Origin: Mansonella perstans
Lineage: Eukaryota; Nematoda; Chromadorea; Rhabditida; Onchocercidae
NCBI GenBank assembly: GCA_037074765.1
Contig: JBAMDO010000070.1
Span: 62,001 to 126,000, forward strand
DNA: 64,000 nt
Reading direction: 5' to 3'
A model generated the notes under the pieces. That model did not search any database and was not told the origin of the DNA. It worked only from the letters and a program-made list of their open reading frames with translations. Each line of letters begins with the position of its first letter. Position 1 is the stretch's first letter. A program made the translations under genes and the position numbers. Of the stretch, positions 44,161 through 58,055 are shown one piece after another.

Positions 44161-47100
44161 CCTAAGTATTACCATTGAAGTGCAAATGTTTGTTTTTGAC
44201 GAGCAAACGATCAAAATTTATTTAATTTTATGCGATGGGATAATTGCAGGATAAAAATTGGCGTTGTCATTATCGGATCAATGAAATTTAATGCTATCGG
44301 AAGAAAATGGAGAATTATTGCGCAATTTAAGTAGCGGATAAAAGGATTGATGGTAGAAAATGGCGGAAGTTATGGAGAAAATCATCCGATGTGTAAAGTC
44401 ACACCTTTACAACATAACAACAGATATCTTAATCTGAATCTGTTGACCGCTCGAAACATGTAATCAATTAAACCGACAAATGTTAATTAGTCGATTGCAT
44501 TTTGTCGGTCATTTTTAATCTCTTCATATAAATGTTAACTGTTTTTTTTTAAACATACCGTAATAAATGCAAGAATGATGATAGTAACTTTCATTTAGAG
44601 TCTCTATATAAATTTATGATAAGTAGGATCGAAAGGGATTTTGAAATAATAAATTAGTACAACGAAGTTTACTGCAATTTATCGATTTAACTATATGGTA
44701 AGAAAACAAATAAATAAATTTTTTGTTGAAATAGATAATATCATCAAAATATAATATATCACGAAATTCAAGGAAACCAAAACGATATCCATATTTCAAT
44801 GATAATAATTCAAGCAAAACGGACAGGCAATTTCCGGTGAACATAACTTGGAGCAATAAAATGTCGCCTCATTTTTTTCTCCCATGAAAAAATGAAAAAG
44901 TTGACATTTGCAAAAAAAGTAGCATCAACTCTGTTTGTCCGGTAGGGAATGACTAGTAGGAGAAAGTTTATCCTGAAAGAAAAAAATGCGGTATTGTATT
45001 TGAATGATTTGTTGTACTACGGGGGATATGTAATGGGTACCCGAGCGTATAATGAAAGTATTCAGGGAGGCCAATGTTGTGCCCTATTGAGCATTAGTAT
45101 TTATTGTCGTGATAATGTCACTTTTTTCCCGAATAAAAATTTAATTATAAAATTTTCGAATTGGATTGGAAGTAATTGTTGAAGCAATTCCGAATGCAAT
45201 ATAACAGTAATACTAAAAGGGTTGTTTATGTTATCACAGAAATGAATGTTCTGATTAATTTCACATGATTTAAATATATGTGATTTATTTTATTTAAATA
45301 TCATCAACCTGATTAGATCTAATTTGAACTGAATTGATCAAATGAATTGTAATTCATTTGCAGTTAATGTTATTACACTTTGATAAAGATCTATCAGGTT
45401 TGTTTTACATTAAATGCTAATCTATCGATACAAGATGATTTCTAAAACATTTAGCAACTCTCGGAATATATCAATCGATCATTCTTTTTTTAATACATTT
45501 ATCATTTCAATTTCAATAAACTAACTTTAACAATCGTCGATTTAAAATATAGCGAGCAGCCTGTACGACAAATGTTAAAAATATTGTGGTCGATTGATTC
45601 TGAATGAAAATAGAGAAAGAGAAAAAATTTGGAAAAAATACCTTTTTGATATTGCTGACTAACCCCCCGTTGATGGGAATTTTAAGGAAGATATACTAAG
45701 AATCAGCTGTGACCTGTCTCTTCCTCACACCTTACTTCATTTAATCAATTACTATTATTATTACCTTTCACTTTTTTCTCTTCTGATGTAACATTTTTAA
45801 TTTCAGGCTCAAATGAAAAGTATTGAAGAAAAGGTATATCTGAAACTTCCGTTTTGGAATTAATTAAAAAATGCGATATTTCAATTATTGAACTATCTCA
45901 GTTTAGATTACGTCTTATTGATGAGTTATTAATTAATTAATAGGCTTCTAAGACTTGTACATTTTATTATAACAATAAGCTAACTTAGAGAATAATAAAA
46001 TTAATTAATTAAAGAGCCGAAAAAATTTACTGAAATCCTTGCTATCATAATTCATTTCTTGTTTTTAGTATTTTTTAGTAATTTTTTTAATCCAATTTTT
46101 ATTGGATTAAAAAAATTAATGAACCTAAATTAATCAACAGACTTCTAGCATTAGCAACTCTGTAACATACCTGACAGGATTGTTTGCAAACAATTTAATA
46201 TTCATATGAAACACAAAAGTCATAGCTCGTTTAATCAGTTACAAACTTTCAATACCTAAATCGCTAATGCAGTGATAATAAAAGGACAAAAGTAAAGTTA
46301 TGTTTTGAATAAATTTGATGTAAAAAGTGAAAAAAGAAAGAACAAATTAATTTACAGCTCTTTTGTCTACTTTTTATTTGGGGCCAAAGTATGAAAATGT
46401 CAAATTATAATATCATAAAATGAAAAGAAATGGCAAAAATGTTATTGTATTGAGGAATGGAATTTTTTTTTTTTTTGTTTTCAAAAAAATAAAATCAAAA
46501 AGCAAATAAGAAATAAAAAGGTGAAGCATCCTGTTACAAATAAATATAATTGATTTAAAAAAAACAGGGAAGCAAATATCGATGATAATGATGATGATAG
46601 TTATTGCCGATAATAATGGTAATGGTAATAGGAAAAGGTGACAAGCTCGATGACATTATTAATTAAGAGTAAACATATTTCATTCTTTTTCAAAGTTCAT
46701 TTCATTCCATCATCCAATCATGCATACCATCTATACAGTCGCATTCTTGCAATGGAAAAAATAAGCAAACAGACTGATGTGCTTCCGAAAAATTTAGTAC
46801 ACTAAATAAGTGACGAAAAATAATGAATGCATCACTGCGATGAGAAAGTCTTTGAAATGCCTAAAATTACGTTAACGACATAAAATTAAAATGATAATCA
46901 TTGAATTTACAAATTTTTTCCGCTGATCGTACCCGTTAATCAAAATTATCATTTTTTTATTTATACCGCATTAAATATTTTTAATTACATAAATACCATT
47001 GAATAGATAGAATAAAAAATTGTACTGGTGAGATCGAATATTTCTGCATATAAATTTAATATCATTGCTTTTTTAATTAAATTATACCAGATAAGAATTA

Positions 47101-50100
47101 ATTATGCAGAAGTGATTTAGAAAGAGTTTCGAAATTAGGACGATATGTATATGTATATATTGACTAATAAAATTGCCTGAAATTTTAATTTTCTCTCTAG
47201 CACCCAACTGATCACATCAATCAATCAACAACAGTACAACATGGTACAGGATTACGCCTCACCTCACTTGAGGTTGATTCATTTTAACATTTTCCCATTC
47301 AACAAAGGCAATTCCACAAATTTGTTATCTTACAAAAATTCAACTACCAATGAATTTTCTCACTTGCTTAAATTATTCTAGCAAACCAAAAAAAATTTGC
47401 TTAAAAAATGGCTGCTTCGAAAAAACGTCACATCAAACAAGAAATCAATTTTGTTTCAAAATTATAATTTGAAATGCTGTTGCAATAAATTTATATTTAA
47501 TAATTTTACTTTTTTGCAGTAAAAAGTTGAATGGTTTTCGAAGTGAAATTATGCATTTTATTTTAAACTAGCATATTGGAATATTAAAAGCATTTCATTA
47601 TCAGAATACATCTGAATCCAATTATTTGCATTATTTTTTTTCATCGATTCATCGTTAAAATTTCGTCGAAAAGAAACTTTTTTACACATTAATCATCTCT
47701 CTAACATAAACATAAGATTCCTGCTAATGATTAATTTTAAAATGATGAGATTCATACTTCCAACAACATTAAATCCAACTTTTTTGTCTTACTTCTCTTT
47801 TCACTTTTTCCCTTGGAGAAATCTATAAAATTTAAAATTTACAGAAAATGAATTTCAAAAAAGGCTTAAAATAGTTTATCTTTTTACCGTCAGCAATATC
47901 GAACGGGAAAAAATTAGTGCTAAAGAAAAATTAGCCAATCTACTGCAATCTATCCTCACTATGATACAGATCATTGATTTGCAATGTGCAGGTGCTGTAA
48001 AACATTATATTTGCATATTTTTTAGGCTGCAAATAATGATTTGAAGATGTCATTTTACCATTTGGGATGTTGAAGTGGAATGAGTGGTATGATGATATGA
48101 TCTATTATATAGCACAAGATGTAATGAGCCTTGCAGGCACACGTGTTCATATTAACCGAAATAGCGGAAATTCAGTTCATCCTGTCGCAATTTGGTATTA
48201 CTGTTGCATTATTATTGTTGCTGTTATCAGTTAATGGAATTAAATAAATGATTAGGAATGAATGGAAGAAGGACCATTTCATTTTCTTTTTTTTTAAATA
48301 AGCAGAATTTCAAAAATTAAACTAAGAAGTTAAACGATGAAAATTATCATTGCTTTATTCTAAATGCTAATTGCGAATTAAATTTTTCGGTTATCATATT
48401 TTAAAAAATCTTCAAATTAATTTACAGCAATACATGATAGTTAATATGCTGGCATACTAAGAAGCAAAGTAAATTAGTGAAAAGTAAACTTCTTTTTTGT
48501 GAATAATTAAACATGACTTATTTTCACAAGCTGTTTTTTAAATACCTCTATTAAGTGACATTAGAAAAATAATTGTCAAACGGTGGAAATGATTATACCG
48601 TCTGTATCAATCGTTTCAATTGGTCTTGCAAATTCATTTTCAAGAAAACTGAAAAGAAAGCTTTTTGCGCAATCTACTTAAAATCCATCTAATTTATTTT
48701 ATTTATTCAGCACGCTGTATGATCGCTGTAAAGTTTGACATACTGATATGTGGTAATTTGCTGACGGTTAATGAACTGACGTTTATCCATTCATTTCATA
48801 CATCTCATTTGTCATGAGTTTAACATCCGAATTTAATGGTTTAGAAATGAAAAGGAAAAATTGGTGATGCATGCATTAATTAAGCTATCTTGCTAATATA
48901 ACAGATTAACAGATCAACAATCATCAAATTAACAAATAATCAATAAAAATCAAGTAACAACCTTTGTCGATACTATCAAATAGTTATAGATTTGTGGTTT
49001 TTATGGATCGTTTTTCTTTTTTTTCTGACATTTTGTTTGAAGAAGAAAATGAAAGGAAAATAAAGTTTGGACCAATAGGGAATAAATGATAATAGATATT
49101 CTGTTGATGGATAATTCTTTCAACAAAAAGAAAACTAATAACAATAATGATGCGAAATTTTTATGAGGTGCAATTTATGAAAGAAATGACGGGACTAAAG
49201 ATGGAAGAAGACGGGGAAAGATCCCAGTGATTCCATAATTCCTATTCTTCTACTCATTACATTTATTTTGGTTATAGTTAGGAGAAATGAGAAGATAGAT
49301 GAGAAGAACAAGGAAAAATAATATGATAAGGATGGATCACTGACCAGATGTGCCGTTACCGCCAATGCTATTGCCATTGCCGCTTTTGCTACGACTGCTG
49401 ATTATTTACTTACTGATGAGGGAAGAAAAATTTTTTTTGAAAAAGAATGCTCAATTTTTATGACATAATTTTTGAGATATTCTGGAGAAAAGGAAATATG
49501 TGGCTGTAGCGGAAAGATTAATCAACTAATATGACCTATTAGCACTCAAGTTATCCATACTTGTTTCTCCACTCTTTCTTCGACATAAAATTGAATTGTT
49601 ATATGTTGTTTATTTCATCGTCGATAATGATCATATCCGACTTCTATTCTCGCTCTCTTTTACTCTCTTTCCCTTTCCTTTCCTCTCCTCTGTTTATGAT
49701 TTCAAATCCCCTTCTTAATTTGTTGTAATTATTCACCCTTCCTAACTGTAATTTATGCGATCCGTTATTATCAGGAAAATTTTTGCATAAATTCGTACAT
49801 TTTGAAATTTGTACACTTCGTACATTTTTCGGTTTAGAAAAGTTCTTCATGCAGTCTATCTCTTCTTCAATCATATATCTCATGGAATTATAGAAGTATA
49901 TTTAGAAGAAGATCAAAAATAACACGAAAAGAAAAAATTAAAAAAAGAAAGGAAACATTTTTCTGGAAAGAATGACATTCATCATCATTATTTTTATTAC
50001 TGATAAATATAAAAGAAACGAAATGATATTCAAAGATGACAAGTGATAATCAGTTTTTTTAATGGTATTAACTAATATCAATCACTTTTACAAGTTGATA

Positions 50101-51038
50101 CTATAATAGATTAAATGGTTGTAATTGATATTTCTAGAAATACTACTGTAATAATCTAGACAGTTCTTTTGTGTAGCATTGGAATGTGTCGTATCGTATC
50201 ATAACATATCGTAATCGTATCCTATCATATCGTAATGCAGAGAGATAGATGAAAATGAAATGATTGTAATTATAAGTAACACAAAAGATTGAATAGATTG
50301 TACAGCAATTAATGGTGAAAAAAATGAAAAGCATCTATTCAAGGTAAACATTAATGAGAACAATAGCTCAAATATTGCTTCCTAATTTGTTTACGACGCC
50401 ATAAAGTCTAGTTAGCACTGAATTGCATGCCAATCGATATTAGAATGATGTATTAAAAAAAAGAAATAAACGGATCCGGTCAATGCAAAAAAAAACGGAG
50501 GATGAAATGAAAGGTTTGAAAAATGCTATCAATAGCTTTGAACGGAGATGTAAAGCAATCACAATAAATGTGATACAAAAAGGTTATGCTGATGAGATGA
50601 TTTATCAAAAACAACAATAGATGTCATTTTTCACCTTAGAATTATCGAATAATGGTATTAATAAATGAAAAAAATAATAGTAATGATGATAACAATAATG
50701 ATAATAATGATCGGTAAAAAGTGATAAATTTTAGAAATCGCTCAGGATATTATGAAGTCAAAGAAAAAGAAGGAAAAGACAAAGAAGGAGGAAGAGAGTA
50801 ACAGTGAGTCGATCCGATTAAAATCTTGCGTACCAACGCGTTTAACATACTAAATATCATCATATTTGCAGCAGCAACAAAGCCACAACATTTTTTGTGA
50901 ATGAAAAATGCAACTCTAACCTTTCAATTACTCTGCGATGATTTTGGATCAACTTTAAATTGAAATCCAAAATAGATAAGTTTTAGTGTTAGAAAGCTTA
51001 CTTCACTTTTCCTTGTCCTATATATTAATTATATATTA

Positions 51039-51115
51039 TCTTGTCTTATCCTATATATGGAAGTGTCTTATCTTGTCTTATCCTATATATTATCTTGTCC
51101 TGTATATGGAAGCAT
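51039..51115. repeat. Imperfect TATCTTGTC/CTATATA tandem repeat
   Basis: Repeats of TTATCTTGTCTTATCCTATA with TATGGAAG insertions, about three copies. Confidence 0.7.
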
Positions 51116-52018
51116 ATTATTAGTCGAAGAAAGGAAATTGCAAAATTAATTTGTTAAAAAACTCAAAAATTTTGTCAAATTTTAATGGCTCATTTAATTT
51201 AACTTACATTTCTTTCTTTGTTCTTCATAAAGCCTTTCTGCTTTGCATAATAAACAGCAAAGTATCAATTGAAGGTCGATGAAATCATAACGAAGCTATC
51301 GATATCAATCAGTTAAACGCATGACTTCATCTGTGGCTAACACCAACTTCGTCCTCATTCAATTGACCATCAACTTCGTCCCTCATACAATCGACTATGT
51401 AATGATGGCCCATGTGACATTTAAAACTTTATCTTTAGTTTTTTTCACATATTCTGAAAATTCTGTAAAAAGCAGTACATGAAATTTTGAAAGATTGACA
51501 AAAGAAATTTGAAAGAAAATTAGAAAGTTAAGAATGATAATGAATGGAATTTCTCTGTCAAATTATCATTCATTTACTATTTAGTGCATAAAAAAGCATA
51601 AAATTTTGGAGAAAAAAAATTAGATTACGAAATAGTTTTGCGCAAATGTTCATTTAGTAATTCTGTGCAAATGTCCATTCAATCCAATGGATCTCTGAGT
51701 AAATGATAGAATAAATAAACTTACAGCAAGAAGAAAACACATTGCATACAAAATAATACTCTTTATATTCTTTCAGGTCAATTTTATATGCCTGATAAGA
51801 TTGGCGATTGTTATAATAACTCAACAAAATTAATCTAGCAACAGAATGTTAAAATTTTACAAAATTAAACATTTGTCAATTTAAATTATTTAAGTTTCTT
51901 TTACACCACATATATTTCGGTATTTACAGATGTTGCTTTAATAATGCTCGGATAATTTACGCAGACAAGCATATTGAAGTTTAAACTATAACAAGCAGCA
52001 ATTAGCAATTAGTACAAG

Positions 52019-52024
52019 TTTATT
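52019..52024 (-). terminator. Candidate poly(A) signal AATAAA
   Basis: Minus-strand AATAAA about 85 bases beyond the stop codon at 52109, marking the likely 3' end of the gene at 52109-57912. Confidence 0.55.
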
Positions 52025-52108
52025 CATCGCTTAATATCCATATGGATCACATTTAGTAATTAGCTGCATCGATGACGACAAAGTTGATGAAGTAGGTCAT
52101 AGATGAAG

Positions 52109-55100
52109 TTAGCTGATAACTGGTAGCGATGATTTTCTTATGATTTTATTAACCTGCAGGAAAAACTTCAATCAATACTTTATTATTTGTCAGAAAAATT
52201 TTAATGAAGAATGAAAGTATAAATATATGAGATTAGCAAAGTGTAAATATAAGTTGAATTACTCCAAAAATTTGACGAAGTTCTTGTGCTTGATAAATTA
52301 ACTTTGCAATATCCTTTTCTTTCAGTAAATGTGTTGGTGCGATTAATTTGCGCACAGTTTTCAAAGTGTCCAAATTTACAATGAATTTATTCAGCTGATC
52401 AACTATCTGTGGATCAGAATTTAAATGCAATAAATAAAAAATGATTGTAAGTGTTGGAAAGATCGACCATTGTTTTTTTCAAACAGATCTAGCCTCATCT
52501 TGTCATCTAATTAAATAATCAATTTGGTGCGTGAACCGGATATAGTCTCGTAATGTTGAAGGAATGAAATTCAATGCAAAATCAACTAACAAGAGGAATT
52601 GCTTTCAAATCCTCCACTGACCAGCGCTCCGTTGTGGGAGCTATGACTTTATTGTATTGTAAACGAAGAAATTTATTAAACAACGATATGTCAACATCGA
52701 ATAGTTGACACTAAAATTGAGGAAAAATTAATTTTTCTTCTCAAAGTTAAAACTGACTTCAACGTTTAATAATCTGAAGTAATGCATTATCGAGTTATTC
52801 AATAACATGTATTCGTAATCAACCTTATCTAATCAATACGCTTTAAGTTGACATTAAGTCAATTTCATTCAATGGAACATTGCAACAAACAAAAGTTTAA
52901 ATATTCAAGATTAAGATTTATAATCTTAACTGAATTTATCTTCAAATAATGAAACATTATAGATTTCAGGATTTAACTAATATAAAAGATGTAGTAACCT
53001 TGAATAAAACCGTGAATCAATCTAAGAATTAATTTTAAACTTTCCGGTTTATGAGCCATTTTCAGTGCACTTTCTTTGATTCTTTACTTTAGAGTTATGT
53101 TATTAATTTTGATATTAAAGAAGTGAAAAATTTTTTGTTACTGAGAGCTCTTAAAGATAACAGATCTTTGAGTTCTTTACAGGAACTTAAAGCTTAAGGG
53201 AATCATACTTGTATTTGGATTTGCTAAATTTATTTGACTAGTAAATGATATGTTTTTCTTAATTTCATTATCCGTGACATACTTCTATAAGTGTCAAATA
53301 CTTTTTTTCACTTATTTTATACTACTATTTAACTGCCAGAGAAGAAAGAAAGACTATCTTATCAAAAAATCCTCAAAATCTTTGAAACATCATTCTAACT
53401 AACAATTGACAAAAATATTGGTAAAAAACTATAAAAGTAATCAGTTAAAAAAACTATAGAGGTAATCAATAGAAATTGCTTAAATGATTTCCTCTGTATT
53501 TATGTAACAAGGGAGATTTAGCCTAAATAAATTAACCTTCTTGAGTAAGTTTTCATGCTCCTTAATGTTATCATTCATATCATTTATCAGCTGCATATTC
53601 TGAGAAAAATGATTCGCCACATCATTTATTGCTTTTTGCTGCTGTGGTAATTGAATTAAAAGCTGACAAATACCTGAAGATATCATTGCTCCTGGATATA
53701 TTTCTGTTATATTTCGGATGTTATCAATGAAAATCATAAAAGATAGCTGGCAAAGTTTATATGATTTTTCATGAGTTTCCATGGTAATTATGAATTTTCA
53801 TGATCCGCATGTCAACGCTATCACAATTTTCACATAAAAAATAATGATGCTGAAATTTTTTTGTAATAACAACATGACAAATCCATGGAGATTTTACGGA
53901 ATATTATATTAAGCCTACCATTTTCAAGATTATTAATTCCGGCATTCCAGAATTTTTTGAAATTCTCGGCGTAGCAACCAATTTCATCATCAACTTCATC
54001 CGTAATTTGATTGAGCTAAAGAATTAAAACAAAGATTTTTTGTCATTAAGAAAAAAACTGAACTATCTACCTGAATTCCATGTTTAATATTTAATAATTT
54101 ATAAAATTGATTGGCGTTATTTAGCATAATTAATTTGTATGACCGAAACGAAATAGAGCTGCTTTTTAACAATATACTGAAAAGAGGTGAATGGTAAGTA
54201 TCTTCATGGTTCAGCCATTAATTTGCATCTATATCATCAAAACTTCAAATAATTGGAAGGAATTAAAGTAATTAAATGAAATAGATCTAAATAATACTTT
54301 TCTTATTTAATGCAGGTAATATTTAATATTAATGCAGATATTAATGCAGTATTTAATGCAGGTGCGAATAAAATAAAATCTATCTTAGCACTTCCAAACT
54401 ATCTGTTAAAGAGGTGATTGGAATCACAGTAGAATGCAGAAAAGATTAAGATATCACTGAAAATTATTAAAATTCTACGGAACTTGTCCTTACAACAGCA
54501 TGATAATTTAAAATATGTCATTAAATTCTGAGGAAAATAATTTAGTTCTTCAGAATTCTTCCCAATCAAGAATTAATTACGGTTTCTATTGATGAATTAA
54601 TTCGATCTGCTGTAATATCAAGCTCTCTCATATGGATCATAGCTTGTCGAACATTATGCGATCGTGTAGAATTCATAAGCTTTGCATAATATGATGCTAA
54701 TGTTATCACTTTCCAGAGTTCCAGCTGCTTTGATCGTTTCCAAAGCTTATCCTGAAATCCTTTTCCCAACGTAAACTTGTAAAGATGCTTATGAAGGAAC
54801 TTCAATTTTTTTTATTTTTTCAATGTTTTTCGTTCTCATCTGTTACTTTACCAAATTTCATCACTAACTGAGTAAAACATTCTTTTGAATTCAATTCTGA
54901 TTCTGCTTGGGTCATAATCTCGTATGTCACTGAAAAGTTATATATTGACATTTCATGGATATAAATTGTAAATAGAAGTCGAGAAAAAAAAATGGTCGTG
55001 ATCGAACAATGAAATTTTAGAAGCAGTTTAAACGTAATTTAACTTGAAATTTTTTCTTTTTTGGATCATCTTGTTCAATTTTAAAAGGAGCAGCATAACA

Positions 55101-57912
55101 GAAAGAAAAATGATTAATTTCACATATATTAATTTCTAAAAGAATAAAATCAGGACAAAGTTTATATCATTATTTGCCCACTTTTAAATTTATCAAAATA
55201 TGGATTAATTAGAAAAAATTAGCATAAATAAAAATTAACAATCTTTCCTTACTTCATATTTGGTTTACAAATTTCTTTTGCCACAAAAAAAAAAAAAAAA
55301 AAAAAAAAACTCAAACAACGAATAATCAATTGATAGGAAAAAATAAATGTGAATTGAAAATCAAAAAGTGATGAAAATTATTTGCAATACCGCTTATCAC
55401 GAAGTGCTTTCATGTGACAGTGTGAAGCGTTATGTGACATGGGGACAAAAGTAACGACCAATTTAAATGCTCTTCAATGATTGCCGTTCATGAAATGAGT
55501 AAATTTTATAATGTAAATTTTTAATTTGACAAAGATTTATATAATGATTCATACTGAATAATCCATTTATTGCTTCAGTTCTGAAGTCTCCTTGGAGTCA
55601 TGCAATCCACAGAAAAATTAAAAGTGGATCATTATATAATGGATTAGATTTTATTAATTAAATGGATTAGGTTTTATTAATTGTATTTTTTATTGATTGT
55701 TTTTGTTTTTTTCTTTTCTATTTTAAAATTTACTAAATTAAATTTTGGATAACTAATAAATAAATCAATGAATCAAAAGATACAATTTGTTCAGCACATA
55801 ATTATCGGTAAATCTAATATACGATATGCTATACATCAAGGATTTATGCTACTAATAAAGTTAACCATCTTTGCAAAAAAGCAAAAACGTACATCAAGTA
55901 CATCAAGAAAATAATAAATCAAGAAAATGATATCAGGAATAGTTTCAGGGAAATTTATTGGCTTTTGAAATAGTCAAGAAGTAATTTAAAGATGGACATG
56001 AAGATGATATCATGCAAGTAACTTTACAATTAGAAGATCAAAACTAAACAGCAACTAAGAATGAAATGAAATATTAAAATTGAATGAATACTACTAACCC
56101 ATTATCAGTTTGGGAAAGATTTCATGAAATGAACAAGGATCAGTATTTTGGATGCAACAATTTCAATCAGTAGCAATTAGATTGAAATTACGAGTATTAG
56201 CCAGAATGCTGCGAAAACTTGAAATTACATTTCGAAATTTTGCATATAAAGGAAAATTAACGTAACGACCCCAATCACATGTCAGGTACAATATTCCTGA
56301 TTCGTTTTCATTTAAAATTTGCGAGCTTACTGTTTTCAACTTTAGAACGCATAGCAGAGACGATAAAAAAGCAAATGCTTTGATATATGGTATAATGCTT
56401 TGTTCTGTTTCAGTAACTGACCGAACTTCCATCATATATTTATCACATTGTACTCAGGTACCGTTCCATCATTAGTGATAATGATCATGATGTATCGTGT
56501 TTGAAAAGCATTATTAAATGCGGGATTTAGGTGTTTTCTTAGAACTGAATCTAAATAAAACTTCTCACTGTTCTTGACCACTTCTCGGCAGCAAAGACAA
56601 ATGACAGTGTCTAATGTTAGACTTCATTTTTTAAAAATTCAGTTTTACTGAACTTTAGAATAACGAAAATATTACAGCGATTTTGTGACAAGATACCAAA
56701 AATAAAATCACAACAATGAAATCACAAATTAACACAGAAACATAATGAACTTTACTGCCAAGTGTAATAAAAATTGCTGATTCAGACCAATCTTTTGTAA
56801 ATGCCATCAGACCTGATGAAATTATCAAGTGAAAACAATCTATGAATGTAAGCCTGAAATAAATCCGGCACCAAATGAATGAGCATTGTCACAAACAAGA
56901 GATGATATAAAATCTAAAGTTATATAAGAACGAAGCAAAAATAGAGACTGTGGGATGGAACCTTGCACAGTAAACCTGAAAATAGACATTAATGTATTCA
57001 ATCGAAATTTCCCATGAGATTCAAATCATGACGTTTTTAATAATCTATAATGAAAAAATGAATCAATACTTTACGATAATGAGAAAACTAGGGCAACTGA
57101 GTTTATCGCTAGAATATAAACTCATCAAGTTTGAATAATGATCTTCATAATACTGGCACTGTAAAACTGCAATTATAGGCAGTTTTATTAGTCCATGTCT
57201 GCTCTATGTATATATATATATATGTCATAATACTTATCAAAATGTTGTGAAATGACAAAAAAATTGAAGCATGAACAAAATCATCCAAAATATTTGCGGT
57301 CCAAAAAAATTGAATAACATTAAAAAATAAAAAAATGTGGTGATTTGAAAGAGTAGTAGCAGTCACAATATTGAATACGAGAGTACTAATCTCGCCTGAG
57401 AGTTATTATGTAGCATTTATTTAGTGCAAAAAAGGTCTAGCTGAGTTGCGCAATCAAGAGATTTCTTTTTCTAAATGTGAGTTATTACTGCATCGACAAC
57501 CCTGCATTTTTCTTTACAAATTTTTCCTCAGTGATTATGAACCAAAAAAAGATGTGAAATGGAAGAAATTACGTATCATGCTTATTTCAAATTTGGACTT
57601 TCAGTGAAAATTAGGAAAATTGTAGATAAAAAATTTTATATAAAAGACAAGCAACGATTCTACTTTTCAAATCTAAGTTGCAAGAAAACAGAATAAATGT
57701 CCTTTAATTCGCAATTCAAAACTACAGAAAACCTCCAGCTCTATTTAATTAACTCCACAAATTGAAAAAAAAAACGATATGACATTAATCAAGTTTAGAC
57801 AATTACATGTATAGTATCAACTATATCAACTTCTAAAGCCTGTGTCTAACACTCCTGCTAAAAGTTGTAAGAGCAAGACAGCAATTTTAAAAATCAGCTG
57901 TCCTGGAGACAT
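52109..57912 (-). CDS. Unrecognised helical multi-exon gene downstream of Scm
   Basis: Well-supported exons: 56812-56756, 56610 to about 56436, about 56435-56192, 54929-54847, 54751-54581, 54176-54071, 54015-53919, 53703-53537, 52710-52591, 52406-52263 and 52153-52109 (ends LPVIS, stop). Most joins agree in phase. A coding frame ending in or near 56975-56830 (FTVQGSIPQSLFLL...) and one at 57395-57145 (EISTLVFNIV...) probably belong upstream. A possible first exon is 57912-57853, MSPGQLIFKIAVLLLQLLAG, preceded by an acceptor at 57923. The C-terminal half is helix-rich and polar (QQQKAINDV, NDNIKEHENLLKK), possibly coiled coil. Problems: exon 54751-54581 leaves in phase 0 but the next enters in phase 2, so an exon is missing; and a frame break lies near 56435. 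I do not recognise the family, and no function is assigned. A decaying gene is possible, but the many intact exons argue for a working one. Confidence 0.55.
55289..55310. repeat. Poly(A) tract
   Basis: Uninterrupted adenines, over 20 bases, in an intron of the gene at 52109-57912. Similar shorter runs lie at 12200-12216 and 33751-33769. Confidence 0.9.
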
Positions 57913-57922
57913 TTCCACGTTT

Positions 57923-58055
57923 CTTAGCAGTTTGTCAAGATTACTTATGCGTAACTAGATCGTGTAATTAACTTTCCAATATGAGGTATCTATTATAAAA
58001 TCACAACACTTCCTCCAATATGGATCAAAAATGACAATAATAAGAAAAGTAATAC
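57923..58055 (-). promoter_or_regulatory. Candidate intercistronic region (operon, trans-splice site)
   Basis: About 133 bases separate the Scm stop (58056) from an acceptor CTAAG at 57927-57923, which is followed 11 bases later by an ATG at 57912. On the minus strand a T-rich stretch (58052-58024) follows the Scm stop, the position of the U-rich element in C. elegans operons. No AATAAA is present between the genes. The arrangement suits an SL2-type or polycistronic unit but is not proof. Confidence 0.35.

Larger units (their letters stand above)
33357..52018. other. 18.6-kb gene-poor region upstream of cog-1
   Basis: No gene was supported on either strand. Longer open frames are low-complexity: GA/CT tracts (34447-34743), CA repeats (43660-44047), and a GAT/ATC-rich frame (37919-38176, non-ATG start). 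A short Ser/Gly/Asn-rich block near 49332-49394 (minus) has splice-like edges but no partner. The region probably holds the regulatory landscape of the homeobox gene plus repeats. Confidence 0.5.

Noticed and set aside
44949..45182. Plus-strand 77-codon frame
   Set aside because: No motif, no splice context, composition like its surroundings.
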